DNA of 64,000 bases from Taudactylus pleione (lineage: Eukaryota; Chordata; Amphibia; Anura; Myobatrachidae). Of the stretch, positions 57,298-64,000 are shown piece after piece. The stretch lies in the NCBI GenBank assembly GCA_031769625.1, contig JAUIMM010000126.1, positions 2,566,001-2,630,000 on the forward strand, read 5' to 3'. A model generated the notes under the pieces. It saw only the letters and a list, made by a program, of their open reading frames with translations, was not told the origin of the DNA and made no database searches. Position 1 is the stretch's first letter. Every line of letters starts with the position of its first letter. The position numbers and the translations under genes were made by a program.

Positions 57298-57618
57298 ACT
57301 CCCCACGTTACTCCCCATTGCACAACCGTTAAGCTGGAGGAAGAATGCCCCGTCAAATAGGAAATAATTTATTTTAAGGGTGAGTCCCAACAGACTCAGG
57401 AACACTTCCAGATCGATTGACTCCATGTTCTCTTTAATTAAGTATTCCCTCATAGCCGTAAGACCCCCTGCATGAGGTATGCTGGTATATAGACTGCTTA
57501 CGTTCATCACGCACATCAAGGTGCCCGTCGGTACCTTGCCTACTCTATTGAGAAGGTTGAGAAATCCAGTGGTGTCTTTAATAAAGGTCTCCTGTTTCAT
57601 CACCAAAGGCTGTAGAAT
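57298..57618 (-). mobile_element. Duplicated fragment of the Penelope RT
   Basis: This 320-bp stretch repeats 55242-55562 in the same orientation with roughly seven or eight differences. It lies between the two inverted end segments and codes for the block from KQETFIKDTTGFLNLLN to GCAMGSNV. It is a 5'-truncated second copy joined head to tail and then to an inverted end. Confidence 0.9.
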
Positions 57619-57619
57619 C

Positions 57620-57745
57620 TGTTTGTGTTTTAGTTCTTCTTATTCACCTTGACAAAGGGGCGGTGTTCCCCCGAAACGTTGGAATAAACGGTGTACGTTT
57701 TTTGCATTTAAGTCTCAGAGTGCCACTACTGTCTGCGGTCTATAC
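57620..57745 (+). repeat. Inverted copy of the Penelope terminal sequence
   Basis: It matches 53306-53430 in reverse orientation (GTTTGTGTTTTAGTTCTT, CTTGACAAAGGGGCGG, CCGAAACGTTGG, GTCTGCGGTCTATA). Confidence 0.92.
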
Positions 57746-57842
57746 ATTTGTTTTAGTGGAAGGCACCTGAGCATTTCAAGCTCTGGGATTGTTGTGAGTG
57801 CCGGACTATCCATGCATACATATATATATATATATATATATA

Positions 57843-58131
57843 CAGGTTGAGTCTCCCATATCCAAAATGCTTGGGACCAGCGGTATTTTGGATAACAGAA
57901 TATTCCGTATTTTGGAATATTTGCAAAGTATAATGAAATATCTTGGGAATGGGACTCAAATATACACACATAATGCATTTATGTGTTATATGCACCTTAT
58001 ACATGCAGCCTACAGGTAATTTGATAAAATATTTTCAATAATTTTGTGTCTCAAGCAAAGTTTGTGTACAGAAATGAAATTCCATTATGTTTCATATACA
58101 CCTTACACACACAGCCTGAAGGTAATTTTAC
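57843..58131 (+). mobile_element. Relic of a CAGGTTGAGTCTCCC-type DNA transposon
   Basis: It begins CAGGTTGAGTCTCCCATATC and CAAAATGCTTGGGACCAG and goes on with TTTTGGAATATTTGCA and ACACAGCCTGAAGGTAATTT. This end sequence is widespread in vertebrates as a mariner-like (pogo-type) remnant. The family name is uncertain. It is cut at 58131 by the hAT element. Confidence 0.6.
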
Positions 58132-59620
58132 TAGGGGTGTGCACCGGCCACTTTTCATGTTTTGTGTTTTTGTTTTGGATCTGGATTAGTTTTGCCAAAA
58201 CCACCCTTCCGTGTTTTGGGTTCTTGGTTCTGTGTTTTGGATTTGTATTTTTTTGGAAAAAAGCATAAAAACAGCTAAAATCACAGAATTTGTGGGTTTT
58301 CCTGTTCCTATGCTATTATTAACCTCAATAGCATTAATTTCCACTCATTTCCAGTCTATTCTGAACACCTCACACCTCACAATATTGTTTTCAGGCCAAA
58401 AGGTTGCACCGAGGTAGCTGGATGACTATGCTAAGCGACACAAGTGGGCGGCACAAACACGTGGCCCATCTAGGAGTGACACTGCAGTGGCAGACTGAAT
58501 GGCAGTTTGAAAAATTAGGCCCCAAACAGTACATAATGCAAAGAAAAAAAAGAGGTGCAAGATGGAATTGTCCTTGGGCCCTGCCACCCACCCTTATATT
58601 GTATAAACAGGACATTCACACTTTAACAAACCAATCATTTCAGCACCAGGGTCTGCCACATGACTGTGGCTGAAATGATTGGTTCGTTTGGGCCCCCACA
58701 AAACAAGCTGGCAATTAATCTGTCCCTGCACAAACTGGCTCTATGGAGGCAAGTTGTCATCCTCATCCTCCTCATTCACCGATTCCTCACCCTCTTCAGT
58801 GTTGTGTACATCCTCATCCTCACAGAGTATTAATTTGTCCCCGCTGGAATCCACCACCACAGGTCCCTCTATACGTTCTGGAGGCTGGTCTCCCTGGAAG
58901 AGTTGATAATTCTTTTTTATGAACATCATCTCCACATTTTGTGCAAGCAACCTCCTACGCCTTTCGCTGACAAGGTTCCCGGCTGCACTAAACACTCTTT
59001 CAGAGTACACACTGGAGGGGGGGCAACTCAGGTAAAATAGAGCCAGTTTGTACAGTGGCCTCCAAATTGCCTCTTTTTCCTGCCAGTACAGGTACGGACT
59101 GTCTGACATGCCTACTTGGATGCTGTCACCGATGTAATCCTCCACCATTCTGTCAATGGTGACAGTATCATATGCAGTGACAGTAGACATGTCAGAAATT
59201 GTTGCCAGGTCCTTCAGTCCAGACCAGATGTCCAAACTTGGTCTTGCCTGCCCTGCATCACTGCCAGAAGGGTTGCTTAGGATACCTAAGTTGTTTCCTG
59301 GCAGCCCCAGTTGCGGGAGAAATTGAAGAAGTAGCTGTTGACGTGTCACGTTCCGCTTCAGCTGACAGTGTTTTCACCAGCAGGTCTTTGCACCTTTGCA
59401 GGCTTGTGTCGCCCGGAAAGAGAGACACCACATAGGCTTTAAACCTAGGATTGAGCACGGTGGCCAAAATGTAGTGGTCTGATTTCAACAGATTGACCAC
59501 CCTGGAATCCTGGCAAAGTGAATGAAGGGCTTCATCCACAAGTCACATATGCCGAGCGTAATCGCTCCATCTTAGCTCTTCCTTCACTTTCTCCAGCTGC
59601 TTCTGCAAAAGTGTTTTTTT
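58132..59620 (-). mobile_element. hAT transposon, 3' half
   Basis: The 3' end (plus-strand TAGGGGTGTGCACCGGCC at 58132) carries the TTTTGCCAAAACCACC and TATTATTAACCTCAATAG blocks that define the MITEs at 10955 and 33983. The transposase C-terminal half follows upstream. Near 59620 the similarity stops in A/T runs, so the 5' half is lost. A hairpin CCAATCATTTCAG...CTGAAATGATTGG lies in the 3' UTR (58631-58682). Confidence 0.85.
58741..59600 (-). pseudogene. hAT transposase, C-terminal half
   Basis: The second part reads TRQQLLLQFLPQL and ends with LALFYLSCPPSSVYSERVFS, AAGNLVSERRRRLLAQNVEM and MFIKKNYQLF, the hAT dimerisation region with its conserved SERxFSxAG and LxPxxVE-like order. The first part reads DEALHSLCQDSRVVNLL and VLNPRFKAYVVSLFPG. 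A TGA at 59545-59543 falls where related proteins have Arg (CGA), and a frameshift lies near 59300. A frame-compatible start is KQLEKVKEELRWSDYARHM near 59590. The acidic tail (EEGEESVNEEDEDDNLPP) ends at 58741. Confidence 0.88.
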
Positions 59621-60039
59621 TTTACAAATCTTAAAAAAAAAATACTTTTTTTTAATGAAACCATTTTGAATAAGTTAAAATGGATGTTCCTCACCTAATT
59701 CACTCATAAAAAAAACCCAACAATTTTGGAGCGATTTTGGAAAAAGAAATCATCAGTTAAGTGATTAAAGAAGCATAAATATACTTAGTATATATATCGC
59801 TACTGTGTATAACGTATTCTATATAATTTGACTTGCCTGAAAATAAATATCAGATAATCTGAGCTTGAATTTCACATTTGAACTCACTTTCGGAATCATA
59901 ATTCATAATTCATATGTATGCATGTATTTATATATAGATATGATAAAATGTATGTTAATTGAACTTTATCTATATTTATAAATATATAAAAAAATAGTAT
60001 ACATAAATTATTATTGAAGACTCCTTCTTCAATAATTGG
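59621..60039. other. AT-rich DNA
   Basis: No feature recognised. Poly-A/T tracts next to the hAT break. Confidence 0.4.
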
Positions 60040-60199
60040 CACCCCTAATGGATAAATATCATATGTAAAAGATTCCTCCACAACACGGACCCCTGGGGGC
60101 CCACACACCACACACCCATATTTTTAATACTTACCTCTCTGGAGTCCCACATTGGCAGTAGCAGCGCTGCACAAATCGCCTGGAAAGTGGCTGCTCCGG

Positions 60200-61636
60200 C
60201 AGTGGCGTAACTAGGGTATTTGGAGCCCAGGGCAAATTTGAAAAGGGAGCCCCCCCGATGTGCGCGCGCCGCAGGCCCACGCGGCAGAAAATGGGCATGG
60301 TCACTTAAAAATGGGGCGTGTCAACATGACACACCCCTTTATTTTCACACTGAACATTCCTATCCATATGCACCTTAACCCCAGTAGTACCCCTTATACA
60401 GTACCCCCAGTATGCAGTTGTGGTCCCTCTTATGCAGGCCCATAGTAGTGCCCCTTATACAGTATCCCCGGTAGTGGTCCCCCTTATACAGCCCCAATTA
60501 GTTCCCCTTATTCAGTACCCCCAGTAGTGGCCCCCCAAATGCAGTGCCCCATGTAGTGTTCCCCATTATGCAGTGCCCCCAGTAGCAGTCCCCACAATTC
60601 AGTGCGCCCAGTAGTGGTATCCCCTTATGCAGTGCCCTTTATATAGTGCCCCCAGTAGTAGTCCCCCCCGCATGCAGTGCCCTTTATATAGTGCCCCCAG
60701 CAGTAGTCCCCCTCCATGCAGTTTTCCCAGTAGTGGTCCCCCTTATGCAGGCACCCAGTAATGATCCCCCCTATCCAGTGCCCCCTGTAGTGGCCCTTCC
60801 TATTATTGCCCACAGTAGTGGTCCCCCCAGTGCAGTGCCTCTAGTAGTAGGCCCCTTTTTTAATGCCCCCAGTGGTAGTTCCCCCCCCAAGTAGTAGTCC
60901 CCAGTAGAGGATCCCCCTCCCGATTAAGTGCCCCCAGTAGTAGCCCCCCCCAGTAGAGGTCCTCCCAGTAATGGTGCCCCCAGTAGTAGCCACCCCTCCC
61001 CCGTTATGCCCCCACCCCCAGTAGAGGTACCCCCAGTAGAGGTCCCCCCAGTAGTAGCCACCCCCCTCCCCCGTTGTCCCCCCAGTAGTGCAGACAGGTT
61101 TAAAAAATATATATATAAAAATATAGTTACCTGAATCCACGATGCTGCTGCTCCGGTCTGCGACACCGCTCCCGCCACCGCCGCCTGCCAGTCCTCCCGG
61201 GCTGGCATGCTCAGCATTATGGGAGAGACGTCATGATGTCATGACGTCTGTCCCATTACCCACTGCAGGAGCCGGACAGAAGCCCGGCTCTTGCAGTGGG
61301 TGCTGCAGCAGTCAATGAGAGTCTATCTGACTCTCATTGGCTGCTGTTTAACACACACATCTCCGATAGCGCTGGCGGCAATGCGTGTGTTATGCACAGC
61401 CTGAGCCCGCCTCCTAGCGCTATTGGGCAAGTGCTCAGGGGGAGGGAACGGGCTCAGCTGTGCAGCACAGGACCAGTGCTGGAAGCATAGCGCCGGTCCT
61501 GTGTAAATGTGTAGCGCTGACCGCACTCATTGCGGTCGTCGCTACACTGGCTAACTAGGGCTGGTGGGCCGGTACCATGGCCAGCGACGCCCCCCCGGGC
61601 ACGCACCCCACTCGCCCTGCCCTAGTTACGCCACTG
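60200..61636. mobile_element. hAT element with CAGTGGCGTAACTAGGG ends, 8-bp TSD
   Basis: Both ends are complete and inverted (CAGTGGCGTAACTAGGG, CCCTAGTTACGCCACTG). The flanks TGCTCCGG and TGCTGCGG agree at seven of eight positions. It holds a C-rich minisatellite (60360-61090) and a run of hairpins at 61230-61550. No transposase. Confidence 0.88.
60360..61090. repeat. C-rich minisatellite (AGTAGTGGTCCCCCTTATGC type)
   Basis: Units of about 26-31 bases built from CCCCAGTAGTGGTCCCC and TTATGCAGTGCC repeat throughout with considerable drift. This explains the small open frames here. Confidence 0.85.
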
Positions 61637-61800
61637 TGCTGCGGCTACCTATGCTACACCATCCTTGTCCATTTCCCCGGTGATCTGTGCATGTGCAGAC
61701 TAGTGCCCAGAGTGTACTGCGGTGCTTAATGTGCCACCGGCAACCAGGGAGAGAGGAGGGGGCCCGGTTGGCCCATCCTCTTCTAATATGCCTGTGAGTA

Positions 61801-62829
61801 GAATATACCATATAAGTTGAAAACATAAAGTGGATAGCACAATGCAGTATTTATAGGTTAATAACTAGAAGCAATGTGAGTGACGGACTAAATGATGCAT
61901 ATAGAGATAGATGGTAAAAGTATGTTAGGTTTTATTCGGAAGGCAATGTACTATCATACTAAATGTCCTATTGTGGACTATGCTGCATATTACTGTGCCA
62001 GCAAAAGTCACTGATCACTGTAATGCATCTTATTATAATGTTTGGGGGAATGATGGTATCCCATTCTTGGAAGTGCAGGGAATGGTGTGAGTCCACAAGT
62101 GGTGCAAGTCCTGCCAGGGTACTCTGCTCTGGAGGGGCGGCATCCTATACCCTCCATTTGTGTCTTGCTGTGCGTTCCCCTCTTGGTGAGCAGTATCTTG
62201 ATGTTGTTGTCCTGCACTCCTGCTTCTGCCCCCAATGCTAAGGGCTGACCCGTAGTGCGTCTGCACTCGGGAGTAGGACTGGCAACAGAAAACCCAGTCT
62301 ATTGTGTAAGTGCTTGTCTCTGCCTCTTTTCCTCATTACACCCCGCAGATTTGTTATTATCCCTGCATAAGAGGGGGGGGGCAGAGATTTCATTGTACCC
62401 CAAGATCTGTTGCCAGGTGTCACTTGTGTTTTGCAGGACAGATGCTGCGGTCCCTCAGCGGTGGCCCCCGACTCCACGGCATGTTCTGTGAAATATAATA
62501 CATGATTATTTGTCATTTTTGGTGCGTGTTTTATACAATATGGCATCTTGCATGTGGGGCAAGGATGGCGCAGCTTATTAGTCCCAATAAAGTGCTAGGT
62601 TTAGTGGCCATTTTCCCCAAACTGTGAATGCGCACCTACCACAATGAGGTAACACATAGACAATAAAAATGGAAGCAATTAGCGCTACACCTAAAGGAGG
62701 TCCACAAAGTCCACGAAAAAAGTTATGTCTTATAGTAAAATAATTTTTCACACTCCACTTCTCATGCGACGCTGCTATTTCTCCAATAACTGTTGTTCTG
62801 TATGTCAATAGAGTAATCTAAAGCAATAA
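61801..62829. other. Unique DNA
   Basis: Nothing recognised. Several open frames of 70-100 codons have no supporting features. Confidence 0.35.
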
Positions 62830-62968
62830 GGGGTATATGTACTAAGCCACAGAGAGGGAAAAAGTACCAAGCAATCAGCTTCTAATTGTCATTTTTCAAA
62901 TACAGCCTGTAAAGTGGCAGTTAGGAGCTGATTGGTTGATACTCCTACTTTAGTGGAGGTAACGGCAT
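62830..62968. mobile_element. Left part of a GGGTATATGTACTAAGCC MITE
   Basis: GGGGTATATGTACTAAGCC, then AAGCAATCAGCTTCTAATTG, matches the ends of 6183-6648. Its right end was not found, perhaps because another MITE was inserted. Confidence 0.6.
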
Positions 62969-63296
62969 ACTTACCGACATTTCAGTGCAGCAGGGAGGGT
63001 GGGGGCGGTTTCAGGTGGCAGAATGGGGGCTTGCTGAAGCGATTGCGTTATCCTGACCCCGCCCCCCACTTTATAATGCTGATATTACCGGCAACATAAA
63101 GCAGGCGGCGGGGCTACGATGATGCGATTCAGCCCGAATTGCGTCATCACACCCCCCAGACCACCCACTATCACGGCGGGCGTGGGAGGGGAGGTCGCCA
63201 TTCTGGGGGGCTTGCTTACTCTTGCGGGGTGACGGGAGCTGCACCCGATTTTCAGGAGGCTCCCGGCAGTCCCGGAAGAGTAGGCAAGTATGGTAA
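62969..63296. mobile_element. MITE with CATACTTACCGACATTT-type ends, copy 2
   Basis: GCATACTTACCGACATTTC at the left is inverted as GGAAGAGTAGGCAAGTATGG at the right. The inside is CpG-rich (GGCGGCGGGGC, CACGGCGGGCGTGGG). It is related to 41490-41835. Confidence 0.6.
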
Positions 63297-63608
63297 TGGG
63301 GAGTGTCGGCAAAAAATGCAGGCGTGTCGCAACTGTTTTGTGGGTGTGTCGCATCCTGTGTCTGCAATCCCATATGGAAGATAAAAGTCTCTGGCGTCTT
63401 AGTGAGCACGCCCATTCTACGTGACCAGAGGGTAACTCAGAAGACCAATATTAAAAAGATCTGCATCTATGTACGGGGATGCTTGGACTTTCAAAGCCGT
63501 AGGGGGGTCTCAATACATTACTGGGCATCTGCGACATTTGCATATTTTCGCAGTTGCGTACAGAATCGCACCTGCAATTACATTATCACACAACTCTGAA
63601 TCAGGCCT
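63297..63608. mobile_element. Right end of a Harbinger-like MITE
   Basis: The stretch ends TCGCAGTTGCGTACAGAATC and CTCTGAATCAGGCC, the family end seen at 38670-39249. The left end is not visible. Confidence 0.5.
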
Positions 63609-63857
63609 AGAATGCAATAAAATGTGTTTGAAAAAATACTTATTTGACATAAAACTTAAAATTGATATCACACAATACATATACACTTCCCATTATCAAG
63701 TATAACACACATGGCATTAAAAGTGAAATGTTCATATAGTATGTTATACAAACCTGATGTCATAAGTAAAGCTGCACCTAGAAGAACAGCAGGTGGGTGA
63801 GGATGATGTGGAGGATATGGAGATCGCACATGATCGTACCTTGCCGGTCGTACCTTG

Positions 63858-64000
63858 CAATCTCATTACCCATACTGTATGCTAGCACTCTCACTAACTA
63901 TACAGCGTGCCGGCACTCTCACTAACTATACAGTGTGCCACCAATCTCACTATAACTATACTGTGTGCCAGCAATCTCATTATCCATACTGTATGCTGGC
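63858..64000. repeat. About 31-bp minisatellite at the right edge
   Basis: CTCACTAACTATACAGYGTG and GCCGGCAYTCTCA-type units repeat four to five times and run off the window. Confidence 0.85.

Larger units (their letters stand above)
53306..57817 (-). mobile_element. Penelope-like retroelement, near full length, with inverted terminal copy
   Basis: Reading the minus strand from 57016 to 54030, an N-terminal part, a reverse transcriptase and a GIY-YIG endonuclease follow in that order, the layout of EN-plus Penelope-like elements. The 3' tail (53430-53306) contains CTTGACAAAGGGGCGG...CCGAAACATTGG and AATAAA. About 125 bases of that tail are repeated inverted at 57620-57745. A further inverted pair lies at 57260-57297 and 57779-57817. 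Partial and inverted repeats of this kind flank Penelope-like copies generally. Confidence 0.92.
60040..61800. mobile_element. Reverse copy of the 2273 MITE family, interrupted by a hAT
   Basis: Segments 60040-60199 and 61637-61800, read on the minus strand, match the 2273-2612 MITE (GGGCCCCCTCCTCTCT, CTGGGCACTAG, GCACAGATCACCGGGG). The hAT at 60200-61636 lies between them. Confidence 0.55.

Noticed and set aside
62963..63415. Open frames of 81-114 codons
   Set aside because: They fall within two nested MITEs with defined inverted ends.

Overview
The window looks like gene-poor, transposon-saturated DNA from a large vertebrate genome. The best guess is an anuran amphibian. This is inferred from the mix of PIF/Harbinger, hAT and Tc1/mariner DNA transposons, L2, CR1-like and L1-like LINEs, Penelope-like elements and many small foldback MITEs. 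No exon of a recognisable host gene, no rRNA gene and no intact tRNA gene was found. Nearly all protein-coding potential is transposon-derived.

Layout. 1-10 kb: end of a decayed Harbinger-like element with a Myb/SANT relic, an L1-like ORF1 relic, a CR1-like tail, an L2 relic, several MITEs, and an old Tc1-like element split by a MITE. 10-17 kb: mostly AT-rich unique DNA, one hAT MITE with a perfect 8-bp target duplication, then a 3-kb 5'-truncated L2 LINE on the minus strand. 17.7-25.6 kb: a CCCCGATAATAAG-type element interrupted by a 7,335-bp Harbinger transposon. 25.6-42 kb: MITEs, Penelope tails, a hAT relic, minisatellites and AT-rich DNA. 42.3-43.6 kb: a large palindrome interrupted by a MITE that is itself a chain of hairpins. 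44-51 kb: more MITEs, a CAGTGGCGTAACTA-type hAT copy and a tandem tRNA(Cys)-like repeat. 51.2-52.9 kb: a nearly complete Tc1 element. 53-58 kb: a near full-length Penelope-like retroelement (RT plus GIY-YIG) with an inverted terminal copy. 58-59.6 kb: the 3' half of a hAT transposon. 60-64 kb: nested MITEs, hAT and minisatellites.

The most notable object is the Harbinger element at 18212-25546. All three of its genes read through intact with canonical GT-AG introns: a DDE transposase (369 aa, minus strand) flanked by two different plus-strand Myb/SANT-like genes (210 and 342 aa). Its 25-bp terminal inverted repeats differ at two positions, its 3-bp target duplication (AGT) is exact, and the host repeat reads across the junction when the element is removed. 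Several MITEs in the same window end in nearly the same GGGCCTGATTCAG sequence, so this element or a relative may mobilise them. In the known Harbinger system the Myb/SANT partner carries the transposase to the nucleus and to the element ends. A second SANT partner is the unusual part here.
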